A stretch of DNA of 64,000 nucleotides from Siphonodentalium dalli (Eukaryota; Mollusca; Scaphopoda; Gadilida; Siphonodentaliidae), in the NCBI GenBank assembly GCA_032622095.1, contig CP136069.1, forward strand, positions 69,031,319 through 69,095,318. Reading direction: 5' to 3'. Both the position numbers and the translations under genes were made by a program. This document shows, in pieces, positions 34,666-46,680 of this stretch. Below the pieces are notes generated by a model. The model had not been told where the DNA came from. It made no database searches and saw only the letters and a list, made by a program, of their open reading frames with translations. Within the stretch, counting starts at the first letter, position 1; each line of letters starts with the position of its first letter.

Positions 34666-36260
34666 TTATTTTTCGTTTATTTTGATGCATGCCGTTCATA
34701 TTTTGGCACCACATGGTTTTCTATTAGAACATCATGAACATGCCTTCAAAAGGCCGTGCAAACTTGACAGTGTATGACGTTTGAAGCACGTTATGTCACA
34801 CGATCGAGCTTTACCAATACCACAGTTATATGCAGTTGTAACGTTGGGTTTCAAACCGACAAGGACCACTTACGTGGCAGTTCTCAACATCAGATTCTGC
34901 CTCAAGTATATATAGCGCTAACGTTGATGAAATATTGCACAAACCGCATTATAAAGTTACTTATATATTGAAATTAGCAATAATTCAGTTTGATTGACAT
35001 TTCGTTGTGAACGTCGGTCTGCAGCATGTTCACAAACATTTTTGTTCGAATGACATCCTGTTGGCCGACAGCTTGTTGTGGGGGGGGGACTCCTTTTTTC
35101 TAGTTTATAGTACTTTATACCTCTATATACGATTATACCTTCCACTGATTGATCCCTTAATATTCCCTATTGCCAGTTTTCCAAACTGACAGCATCCCAA
35201 ATTAACCTTCCATTTATCTCTATATATGGACTTGCCCCCGACTAATAATTATCTGTGTATGTATTCATACTTTCTAACCTCTTTGAACACAAAGATACCA
35301 TGGATAACCAGAATTTCAAATTATTCAATACGCTTCATGCGCTATGTGTGTGAAGGGGAAGCAGGAAGACAGCCCGCCAGGGCTATTTCCCACAGTAATA
35401 TACTGCATTGTTATCTAGTTATATGTTAATTCCATTGTACTATATATGTGTATTGTAAATAAAATTATCCTATCCTATCCTATCTTATCCTTACACCAAA
35501 GCAATTGTATTTCTCCTTGTTATACCTTTGAGCATATATTGTACTTATTGTAGGGGCCTATGTTCATATATGGTTCGGAGAACTTGTCCTCAGAATCCCG
35601 AATGCGTTTTGTATTAATCATACATTGTTTGAAATGAATATGTTTAAATAAAAAAACTAGTTAGCCATAAAAATGTAATTTAGCCTACTGACGACCACAA
35701 GGAAAGGGGGCATGCTCAACGAATTATGTAAGTTCCATAAAGTGTCGGGGATTTTGATTCCAAAACATAGCATTGAACAATCTTGGAACGGTCATGGGCT
35801 AATTTGAACCTAAAACTATATACATGTATACGTAATATGATAGAAGGTGCGATATAGGTCAATAAACGCTGGAAATACCAGTGTATATATAAACTTTTAT
35901 AGTCTAGAAAAAATCTTACCTATATAAGTCATTGTAATTATCCAGCAATTTTGAATTTTCCCTTAAAATGAGACAAACGCTCTGAACTCATACCATACTA
36001 CCAGGAATAAACTGTCAATGGGCGTAATTCTTTATTGTTTCACAATGAAAAACAAACGGTAACCGATTTTTCAATAAATTCTGAGACTTTACTAAGATTT
36101 TCCGTAGCTTTTCAAGTCTGCATAAAAGTATTTGACGTATGTGTCGACCTATTGTCATTGCCGGAATGTGGCACCATCGAGCAACACTGTGTAACCTGCG
36201 GGGCTCGAAACCGATACGTGGTGTTAAACGGACACGGCTTGTTCGAATCCCAAAAGTATG
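34666..36260. other. Mostly unassigned; one retroposon-like 3' tail
   Basis: At 35340-35490 a small AGCCCGCCAGGGCT hairpin, then TGTAAATAAAATTAT and (CCTAT)n resembles the 3' terminus of a LINE or SINE on the plus strand. Near 36228-36250 TTGTTCGAATCCC weakly resembles a B box. A G-tract lies near 35080-35088. No coding sequence recognised. Confidence 0.45.
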
Positions 36261-36402
36261 TAGTCCAGGAGATATTGGTCGAGCTCTGCACCCCCCCCCC
36301 CCCAGGACTCAACTTCACCCCACTAATTTTCTTCCTTAAGGTCTCCTATAATTTTGTTCACCTGTTAACAAGAAAAAAAAGTGGCCGCAGAGACTCCAGA
36401 CA

Positions 36403-37310
36403 AGATGGCGTCCATAATGGCGGCCATTTTTTTTAAATGCACCATGTCTCTTTGATCGCCGTTATAGTAAAGATGATATCACATGCGGTCTTGTTTTCTG
36501 CTCGATTCGTTATGCTAATATACAGCCCTTACAAATTAGCCAAAAATCCAACACCAGAATCCAATATGGCGGCCAAGATGGCCGCCGAAATGTGATAATA
36601 TGCTATTTTTCTGACATGTTACCACCTTTCGTTTGTCTCTGTGGGAAAATGTTGGCATCTTTGCGTCATGTTATACATTTATCATATAGAGGACTCATTT
36701 TCGACCACATGGGGACCATAATATACATTCATTGCGGGATATTTTTGTCCGATATCACGTTTTCCCAAATGCCGGTATAATAGGTCAAAGCCGAATCTAC
36801 GTTAATAACGCGATGTAATGTTTCGAATCAATGAATGTTATTGCTATTATAACAACACCCATGCATATATATGTGCAGGAGATACTCGAGCTATGATTCC
36901 TCTTATACCTGAGTTGAGGAATATTTACCCAAATCCAAGATGGCGGCCAAAATGGCCACCAGAAATAAAAAATCGCCAATTTTAACATCAGTGAGCATTA
37001 TTGTCATGAAAACTCCACACCTGCTTACTATTGTGAGTTGGGAACACTTAGGCGAAGAACTTTCCTTGTACCATATCCAAATAAAAGTACCCCAAATCCA
37101 AAATGTCGCCCACAATGGCGGACAGATTTTGAAAAATATACCGAAATTCCCTCATATCCACATCATTGGGCATTATTGTCGAGACAACTCCACACATGCT
37201 TACAGTTGAGTTGGAAATACTGAGGTGAAGTTATTACCTTACATATCATGTAAGAAATTGTTTTCCAAATCGTAGATGGCTGCCAAAATGGCGACCGAAA
37301 TTTGAAAACA
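36403..37310. promoter_or_regulatory. Cluster of AAGATGGCGGCC-like motifs
   Basis: CAAGATGGCG, AATATGGCGGCCAAGATGGC, CCAAGATGGCGGCCAAAATG and related forms recur at about 36403, 36563, 36938, 37105 and 37285, and inverted in the right arm (44255-45290). AANATGGCGGC is the established YY1 motif. The clustering is seen; any binding is inference. Confidence 0.4.
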
Positions 37311-39769
37311 AGTCTACATTCCTTTACTTTCTTACGATGGGCGTTATTGTTTCGCGATTTCTATCCACCATTACATGTTGATATGGAATAGTGACATGAA
37401 GTATTCATTAGGGTTTGGCAATTGATACCCTCAGCCAATATCGTTGCTAAATTGGCGGCTACAAATTGAAAAGAAATCGATATTTTCACATCTTAATTTC
37501 AATTTTTTGTCATAATATCGGTATGTATGGACGAAACTGCACATACACCATCTACCAGTTCAACTTGATGGTATCAAAACGCATAACATAGCTCGTATCC
37601 TTCTGGAAAGATGAAAAGCACAATTAATATCGCGATGTGGCATTTGGAAATCCATTCTCCACTTAGCGCCGATAATGGCCGTAAGCGTAGGTGCGCCGAA
37701 TAGTTATATCAGAACAATTACCTGATAACAGATTCTGATTTGCCACGTCACGTCCATAATTATATGGACCAGCTTCCATTTCTTTGTCTGATAAATCTAG
37801 GTAGCTCACACCGACAAAGTATTCACCACTTCCTGTGAGTAGGGTCCCTCTAATCATAACGTTTCAAACAATTCATTTTCCGGTGTCTAGCTTACGATTT
37901 TAAATATTTGCTCAATATGATATTTGTGCGTCATCTTGAACTATGAAGGCATATGACCGATGACTATACAAGCTCACAGAAGGTCATCTCTATGTATGTG
38001 TCTCATACCCCATGGGGATAACGACATGTACACCTGGCGAACCAGTTAGCTAGTCAGTTCTCAATAGATGGTTCGTCAACTCACAAACTCAGCGAACGTA
38101 TTGGCATATGTGGACAATTTCGACAATGTTTCGAAGGTTGCTAGCTGTCTCATTCCCTTGGACAGATGTTTATCTGCTAAGGAGAATACCATAGTGTACA
38201 GACTACCACACTTCTTGACCATGATCCGAAGCAACCTGTGTGACGCCCCGCATTTGTCTCGTCGAATATCTCCCAGCTGAGAGGAACAATGCTCGCGGTG
38301 CTAGTTTATGGACATGCGCCATGATAGTAGGAATGAAATGGGCCACGGTATACACCACCCCTACACCTGGTGCATGTTTAAGATATAGAATGTCATGCGT
38401 GTCGGTTTTATTTGGTGTGGTAAGATTGTATTTCCACATCCGTTTCGAAGCCTTTCTGATTCAACTACGTACATGTTTGTCTGGATAATACTATGCTAGC
38501 CTCCCTCAAAACAGTCGGATGTTATTATGTTGGCGGTATTATTCAAGAAAATGTCAGGAACTGTGGTGCATTTATTTCACTATGTATTTAAAAGAACAAT
38601 TTACAGTCTCGATGGCAATGGCTGTGGACGTTGGGAAACGCGACCTTTATGGTCATATAGCTTTATATATAACTTTAGAATATAGCAGTTAATGTCTCAT
38701 GCAGGAAAATGTTCGCAATGGTGATGTTACCAATAAATCAATTGGTGTACCAACGTTTGTTGAACTGAATGCAAGAGCATTTGTACTTTCTTGACCATAC
38801 CACGCAGTGTGAGTATGACATATCAAACTATCAAAGGTATCGCCTTTAAGACTATACTCCAGTCTTGGTGGGGCTTATGCGGCAGTAGCCAATGGCACAC
38901 GCCTGGTCCAGCTGTTTAAGAACGGCTTCCAAACGGATGGAAACATACAATCTTAGCATACAAGGAAAGCAAAGCCACACATGAGATCCTGTCTGAATCT
39001 AAAACATAACAAAATAAGGGGCGGTGCAGTCATGGTCCAATTTCATTTCCAATATCATGGCACATACCCACAAACTAGCACCGTGTGTATTGTTAGCATC
39101 TGCTTGGATATGTTCGGTGAGACGATTGCTGGACGCCAACAAGCTTGTTCTTATGATCATGTTCAAGGAGTTTGGCTATATTATGCATTATGGTCTTCTA
39201 CGCCTTAGTAGAAATGCATCCGTCAAATGTCGGGCTTTCAACATTCGAAGCCATATTCAGAAGTTGTCCGGGTACGTCAGTGCATTAGATGAGTATGCGA
39301 ATTGATGGACCATATGTTGGGAAGTGGCTGTTTGGGAAGATCACCAGGTGCACACGTTGTTATCCCCATTGGTCCACCAAAGCTGACAATACGCAGATAG
39401 ATAGGTCCTTCTGAAAGCTAGTATACGCATAGACCGAATACTTTTCTAGTGTATCGCACAAGATGACGCCTATAGTAGCATCTGAATTATACCATAAGCT
39501 ATACCACGAATGAAGCTCGCTAAGAATTCCAAGCTTTCGAAACAAACACGTGAGCTGGACACCGGCATATGTATTGTTTGAAACATTCCGATTAGTGGCA
39601 CCCTTCTACAAAGAAGTGTAGTAAACTGTTGTTGTGAGTGAGATATATTAATCTGACGAAGAGACGGAAACGGGTCTAGATAATGCTGAATGTGACAATT
39701 CAGAATAAGCTCAGGTACTGTTGTTTTGATTCTTGGAAGTCATAATATGACTATCACTGCATGAAAACT

Positions 39770-40260
39770 GGAATTTATGCATTAAATAAATTCCAGATAA
39801 ATGAGCATAAATCAGAAATTTATGTCAATTTATTCACTGAATAAATTTGTATAAATCCCGAAATTTATGCACATATATTCACCGATTTATTCATGAATAA
39901 ACTTCCAAATTTATTCGAAATTTATTCGCTGAATAAACCTACCTTTATTCAGCAGGATAAACTCGCATTTATTCGCACGTTTATGCATTCATTTATTGTC
40001 TTCCTTTTATGCATAAATACAAATTTATTCACTGAATAAAGCTGCATAAATATATGTTGCTACATTTATTCTGATTATAAACTCAAATTTATACAAGTTA
40101 TTCACGGAATAAACTTGCATAAATATATGTAGCTACATTTATTCTGGTTATAAACTCAAATTTATACAAGTTATTCACCGAATAAACTTGCATAAATATA
40201 TGTAGCTACATTTATTCTGGTTATAAACTCCAGTTTATGCACATTTATACCCGATATAAA
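39770..40260. repeat. Subterminal palindrome-rich repeats
   Basis: Many copies of TTTATTC...GAATAAA and GCATAAAT, including a ~70 bp unit (CTTGCATAAATATATGTAGC) repeated about three times at 40040-40225. The other end (43810-44000) has two copies of TATAAATGCATGCATAAATT. Confidence 0.8.
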
Positions 40261-40635
40261 TTTGGATTTGAACACATATATCCATATATATATTTGTGAA
40301 ATCTACTTTAGGGTGACATTTGGATTGTAACCAGCATATATGGCGACACTGATGTGTATATCTAACTATACATATACACATGTGTCGCCCTGATTCTGGT
40401 GTCTCCATGTGTGGTATTTTGCCAACAAAATGCTGCCCTATTGTTGGTTATACCAGTCACAAATATAACATGAACTACTGGGACATGGCACTTTGTGTCA
40501 TAGTTGTATCTTGCCGTCGTCAATATTCGTAGTCTCTGCAATAAAGAATAAAAATAAAATAATTAAGTGATCGCATCGAAAATAAGTATAAACAATAAAA
40601 TATTAAAACTAAAATAAGAATTTTTGGGATATCGG

Positions 40636-42010
40636 CCTTCAAGGACCACAATTTTACGCGATTCAAACTTCAAATTGTGTTACATCATGGATTTATTGTA
40701 CAATGCATTTATATGCGATATGGCAAAGCGTGATATGACCCTTCCATGACCACAATTTTACGCGATTCTAACTTCAAGACGGGATTACATCATGGATATA
40801 TTGTACAGTGAATATATATGTGATACTGGCAAAGGATGATATCACCCTTCCATGACCACAATTGCAATTTTACGCGATTCAAACTTCAAAACGGGATTGC
40901 ATCATGGACTTACTGTACAATGTATTTATATGTGGTATGGCAAAGGGTGATACTGATATCACCCTTCCATGACCACAATTTTACGCGATTAAAACTTCAA
41001 AACGGGATTACATCATGTATATATTGTGAAATGGCAAAGGGTGATATCACCCTTCCATGATCACAATTTTACACGGTTATAACTTCAAAACGGGATTACA
41101 TCATGGATATATTGTACAATGAATTTATATGTGATACTGGCAAAGGATGATATCAGCCTTCCATGACCACAATTGCAATTTTACGCAATTCAAACTTCAA
41201 AATTGGATTACATCATGGACTTACTGTACAATGGAAATATGTGATATGGCAAAGGGTGATACCACCCTTCCATGACCACTTATTTTACGCGATTAAAACT
41301 TCAAAACGGGATTACATCATGGATATATTGTACAAGGAATGTATATGTGAAATGGCAAAGGGTGATATCACCCTTCCATGATCACAATTTTACACGATTA
41401 TAACTTCAAATCGGGATTACATCATGGATATATTGTACAATGAATTTATATGTGATACTGGCAAAGGATTATATCACCCTTCCATGACCACAATTGCAAT
41501 TTTACGCAATTCAAACTTCTAAATTGGATTACATCATGGACTTACTGTACAATGGAAATATGTGATATGGCAAAGGGTGATACCACCATTCCATGTCCGC
41601 TATTTTACGCGATTAAAACGGGATTACATCATGGATATATTGTACAAGGAATGTATATGTGAAATGGCAAAGGGTGATATCACCCTACCATGATCACTAT
41701 TGTACGCGATTCTAACTTCAAAACGGGATTACATCATGGTTATATTGTACAATGAATTTATATGTGATGCTGGCAAAGGATGATATCACCCTTCCATGAC
41801 CACAATTGCAATTTTACGCAATTAAACTTCAAAACGGGATTACATCATGGACTTATTGTACAATGAATTTATATGTGATACTGGCAAAGGGTGATATCAC
41901 CCTTCCATGATCACAATTTTACGCGATTAAAACTTCAAAACAGGATTACATCATGGATATATTGTACAATGAATTATATGTGACATAGCCAAGGGTGAAA
42001 TCACGCTTCC
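40636..42010. repeat. Satellite array, ~105 bp unit, about 13 copies
   Basis: Units with CCTTCCATGACCACAATTTT, ACGCGATT, AACTTCAAAACGGGATTACA, TCATGGATATATTGTACAA and GGCAAAGGRTGATATCAC, spacing 88-112 bp. Length variation comes mainly from an optional ATTGCA insertion and loss of the TGTACAATG part. Confidence 0.93.
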
Positions 42011-42224
42011 AACTTAACATTTTACGCGATATAATAGCCTGTTTAGCAAAAATATTTAATTGTAATGTACGGCCTTTTATTTGTGATCTGGCTAAGGGTG
42101 AAATCACTCTCACAAAACCACATTTTCACGCGATAGAATAACCTTATTCCGACGTCTCTGTATAATCAAATATTTAAAGTAAATAAGTGATCAAGGCAAG
42201 CTATGTCTAAATTTAATGCGCACA

Positions 42225-42600
42225 TTAAAGGTACGGTTGGCCTTGGTGGTGGGTATCCTGCGAAAATATTTCCACCCGTCAAAAACCGCCACAAACATAA
42301 AGAACAACAAAATGTAGACAGACTTTGTCCGTATACAAATAAGAAATATCGCATAAACAGTATGTCATTGTCATATCTTTGATCATTGTTATGTAAACAA
42401 AAGCATAAAAAGTTACTTTTCTGGTGTTTATTTATATTATGATGGTAAACATAAAGAGCGTTCTTTGTTGGTGAATTCCTGATATGGAACGAATAAAGAG
42501 CGTTTATGCCATTTGTGTGTGATTAGTCAGCAGCACTGTGCTGTCTTCTGTAACACAATCAGGCTCTTGCTTAGGTAAAATATAGTAAATCTTTATGATA
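42225..42600. repeat. Dispersed repeat shared with 22365-22620
   Basis: AAACCGCCACAAACATAAAGAA, TATCGC...AA and TGTTATGTAAACAAA occur in the same order in both places. No coding sequence recognised. Confidence 0.55.
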
Positions 42601-43269
42601 ACATGCTGTTTTCGCGATGGTCATGGTATATATGAACGAAACTGTATGCGTTTTAATGTTTTTCTGTTTACGGTGATTGGAACAAATATGAATATTTTCG
42701 ACAACTAAGGCCTCACGTGCCTTTAATGTAATCTTTGTTACAATTTCATGAATGATGTGGTATTCAGAATAAATTTTGACATGTGTCGATCACGCTGCGA
42801 ATTGATGAAAGAATGAATGCATGCATGGCTAATCTACCATTAGCCATGTTGCCTTAGTTTAGACAGAACATGCGAAAACAAACGTATTTGTATATATACA
42901 TAATCCGTGTAAATAGTGAATGCGTAAATTACTCGCCTCTAATGGAACACGTCTGTTCAGTGAGGTTGTTCGCAGCAAAAAGAAAGAAATCTTGGCGGAC
43001 AGCGTGTGTTATCTGATAACGGTATCACATATGCACGGAGGCCGTGGATGCCACCCGGCATGGTAATGATTAAACTATGGGCTAAGAATGGTTACAGTAG
43101 TAAGCAAAATGAATGCAGGACATCTATAAGTTATTCGGTATATGTACATCGCCGGGCCAACATTGAAATTCTCGATTCATTTAGTATGATACCTGATTTG
43201 GTATAACTGAATGTCTGCATACATGGACGTTTTGAATGTGTGTGTGGGGTGGTGTGTGGGGTGGTGTGG

Positions 43270-43660
43270 GCAGGGACAACGCTACATGGGTATGTTGTGT
43301 TCCCCCCCCCCCCACAATTTTTGCCTCAATTTTCAACATTTGGAAATTCGGAGGTCAAAAATCGAAATTTTGGAAAATAGACCAGGTAGAATTTAGTAGG
43401 AATTGTTAAATTTCTATCTGTAATTTTGTCTAATTTTAATGTTTTAGTTGGCAAATTTGACTGCTAGGTGGGTGACTAGTTTAAATGTTTTGGAATTTTG
43501 GGATTATTCAGTCGGAAAATCTACAGAATTTCCGAAATTTGGAAAATTTAGGACAATTTCTGCAAAGTTGATTGGAATATTTAACCCCAATGGGGGGGGG
43601 GGGTGCACATTGAATATCTGAAGTGGACACCCCCATTCCACATTCATGAACTCAAATATG
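43270..43660. mobile_element. hAT-like relic with C- and G-tracts
   Basis: CAGGGACAACGCTACATGGG followed by a C-tract and CAATTTTCAACATTTGGAAATT resembles the left part of 12905-13975; a G-tract and GGACACCCCCATT resemble its right part. The terminal TIR is not seen on the right. Confidence 0.45.
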
Positions 43661-45442
43661 CTTTATTTGTAATCATTTTAATTCATTTACGTCAAATTAC
43701 GTGAGAAACACGACATCAAATCAAATCAAATGTCTACAACATTGCTATAAATGTTCGCTGGCGACAAAATAGCTCTACTGACCTCCGGCACTGTTCCAAG
43801 AAAGGCGAATTTAATATGTATAAATGCATGCATAAATTCAGGGTCCTAAATTTATGCAACATTTATGCAACTTTTATGCGAGATTTAAAAATATAAATGA
43901 GAGATTTATGTTTTGGTATAAAGGCGAATTTAATATGTATAAATGCATGCATAAATTCAGGGTCCTAAATTTATGCAACATTTATATTTTATAAATCTCG
44001 CTTTTCATGCAGTGTATTCGGCGCACCTATATACGGTTACGGCCAGTATGAGCCCTTAGTGGAGAATGGATTTTGAAATGCCACATCGCGATTGTGGGTT
44101 TTCATCATTCCAAAAGGCTACGACTTACATTGGAACTAATATATGGCTTATATTATGTACCGTTTCGTCTATACAAATCGATATTATGACAAAAAGTTGA
44201 AATTAGTATGTGATAATATCGGCTTCTTTTCAATTTCTGGCCACCAGTTTGGCCGCCATATTGACTGTGGGTATCACTTGCCAAACCCTAATGAATAATT
44301 CATACATATCAACATGTAATGGTAGGTAGAAATCGCGAAACAATAACGCCCATCCTAAGAAAGTAAAGGAATGTAGGCGTATTTTCAAATTTCGGTCGCC
44401 ATTTTGGCCACCATCTTCGATTTGGAAAACCATTTCTTGCTTGAGATGTAAGGTAATTATTTCACCTCAGTATTTCCAACTCAACTATACGCATGGATGG
44501 AGTTGTCTTGACAATAATGCCTAATGATGTGAATATGAGGAAATTTCGGTAATTTTTCAAAATCTGTCCGCCATTGTGGGCGCCATTTTGGATTTGGGGT
44601 ACTTTTATTTGGATATGGTACAAGGAAAGTTCTTCGCCTAAGTGTTCCCAACTCACAATAGTAAGCAGGTGTGGAGTTTTCATGACAATAATGCTCACTG
44701 ATGTTAAAATCGGCGATTTTCGGCGATTTTTTATTTCTGGTGGCCATCTTGGATTTGGGTAAATATTCCTCAACTCGGGTATAAGAGGAATCATAGCTCG
44801 AGTATCTCCTGCACATATATATGCATGGGTGTTGTTATAATAGCAATAACATTCATTGATTCGAAACATTACATCGCGTTATTAACGTAGATTCGGCTTT
44901 GACCTATTATACCGGCATTTGGGAAAACGTGATATCGGACAAAAATATCCCGCTATGAATGTATATTATGGTTCCCATGTGGTCGAAAATGACTCTTCTA
45001 TATGATAAATGTATAACATGACGCAAAGATGCCAACATTTTCCCACAGAGACAAACGAAATGTGGTAACATGTCAGAAAAATAGCATATTTTCACATTTC
45101 GGCGGCCATCTTGGCCGCCATATTGGATTCTGGTGTCGGATTTTTGGCTAATTTGTAAGAGTTGTATATTAGCATAACGAATCGAGCAGAAAACAAGACC
45201 GCATGTGATATCATCTTTACTATAACGGCAATCAAAGAGACATGGTGCATTTAAAAAAAATGGCCGCCATGATGGACGCCATCTTGTCTGGAGTCTCTGC
45301 GGCCACTTTTTGTTCTTGTTAACAAGTGAAAAAAATTAGAGGATACCTTAAGGAAGAAAATTAGTTGGGTGAAGTTGAGTCCTGGGGGGGGGGGGGGTGC
45401 AGAGGTCGACCAATATTTCCTGGACTAATGTGTATACAAGAA

Positions 45443-45915
45443 AATGTCAGAAATGGTAACGCGCTCAAGATCATGTATTATATACCCATGCTTGTAATTA
45501 TAGAATATAAAATATATTGGTTTCGCGAATGACCAACTCAGAATTCCGTTAAAATAACAATAGCAACCAGCACTTAATTAACGAAACGGCGGCCGACTCG
45601 ACCGTCTCCGACCGCAACCATCAGTGGGCTGCAGAACGAAACATATCTATAAAAGTTGAAATATAAGACTTATAAATTATCTTTTAAATTTCTTTTATTG
45701 GTAATTGACATCATAGCTTGTCACAAACCAAAAATCAACATTATAGACTTAATAATGTAAAGGACAATAAACGAAATTGAAATTCCCAACTACACCTTTT
45801 ACCGGACTCGGACTCCTGGTCGCGCAGTTCGACTTTTAAACCGGAAAAAACAATTATCTATAAATAAAATGCCCATGGGACCACGGCTATCAAAAATTTG
45901 CCGAACAGTATACAC
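45443..45915. repeat. Fragment of the Harbinger-like interior
   Basis: Follows 12418-12780 (CAGAAATGGTAACGCGCTCA, GGCCGACTCGACCGTCTCCG, ACTCGGMCTCC...GCAGTT) starting just outside the foldback end at 45427. Confidence 0.7.
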
Positions 45916-46680
45916 GCGGCGCACGCTAACAAATTGGTAAGTATCTCAAAACATAGATGTCCCTACACGGATCACGCGGCTTGATCATATTAGTATGTGT
46001 TACACGACAGACGTTTCCGTTTAGAACACAAACCGAATGAACATGTACCGCTACTGAACTATACCGATGCGACCCCACGATATCCACGATCCCCACCCCG
46101 GAAAAAAGTTTGACCCCCACTTGTTCTGATCTTCCGCCGCCCCTGATAAGTTTATGGTGGGAATTTTATTGTTATTTGTTAAGCACAACCCCAATAGAAA
46201 GGTCATAATGTTTATGAACCACTGACTTTTTATGGTATTTGCATTTCTTTCAAATTAAAGTTGTTGGCTGTTAGACTACACCAGTCTTATCATTGCATCC
46301 ATAGGGATATTTCTACATTACAGTTTGTATACTTAGCAATTGGCCATAAATAAGCAATCGTCAGAAATCCCACAGTGTCAATTTCTGAGAACTACTATAT
46401 ACGAATTTGCGTAGGTACATTGTAAATGACTGATTGTTAGTGATCGGTGTGTGCTTACGCTATATTAGCAAAACATCTTGGGATATATCTGACATTCAAA
46501 AGTAACAGTGAGTATGTGTCAGTTCATCTAAATGCTACATTCACACATTGGCAACTTAATCTGATAAAGTTTCAGGTAATTTGTCGCAACATTGTCTAAG
46601 AACACGGGTTAATCGTTATATGGGACTACATGTACATCAATATTATGTCGGCATTATAGTGTCCAGTTATGTTGTTATCA
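45916..46680. other. No recognisable gene
   Basis: No supported feature; the minus-strand frame 45926-46120 has no motif. Confidence 0.4.

Larger units (their letters stand above)
39755..44014. mobile_element. CACTG-ended element (CACTA/EnSpm-like), 4.26 kb
   Basis: Inverted ends CACTGCATGAAAA and TTTTCATGCAGTG with 3 bp direct repeat TAT at 39752-39754 and 44015-44017. CACT-type ends with 2-3 bp duplication fit CACTA/EnSpm. It splits the right arm of the foldback 36261-45427. Subterminal regions (39770-40260 and 43810-44000) are dense in TTTATGCATAAAT-type palindromes. The interior holds a satellite array and a hAT-like relic; no transposase was recognised. Confidence 0.75.
36261..45427. 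mobile_element. Large foldback element with ~2.1 kb arms (TAGTC-ended family)
   Basis: Ends TAGTCCAGGARATATTGGTC in inverted orientation; the boundary agrees with either a TAGTC terminus or a TA duplication plus GTC. The left arm is 36261 to ~38440. The right arm is ~39000-39754 plus 44018-45427, split by the CACTG-ended element 39755-44014. Removing that insertion gives a ~4.9 kb foldback with a ~560 bp spacer. Inner parts of the arms are more diverged than the outer ends. Homologous pieces include CCATTCTCCACTWAG and GTGCGCCGAATA at the insertion point. Frames in the arms (for example 38203-38439 minus and 39024-39305 plus) mirror each other and may descend from a coding sequence, but I recognise none. 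Confidence 0.85.

Noticed and set aside
38203-39305. Frames in the foldback arms as genes
   Set aside because: They mirror each other across the palindrome; similarity is explained by the arms, and no domain is recognised.
36261-45427. Polinton/Maverick because of kilobase TIRs
   Set aside because: No 6 bp duplication, no polymerase, integrase or capsid-type frame, and the size is explained by a foldback plus a CACTG-ended insertion.
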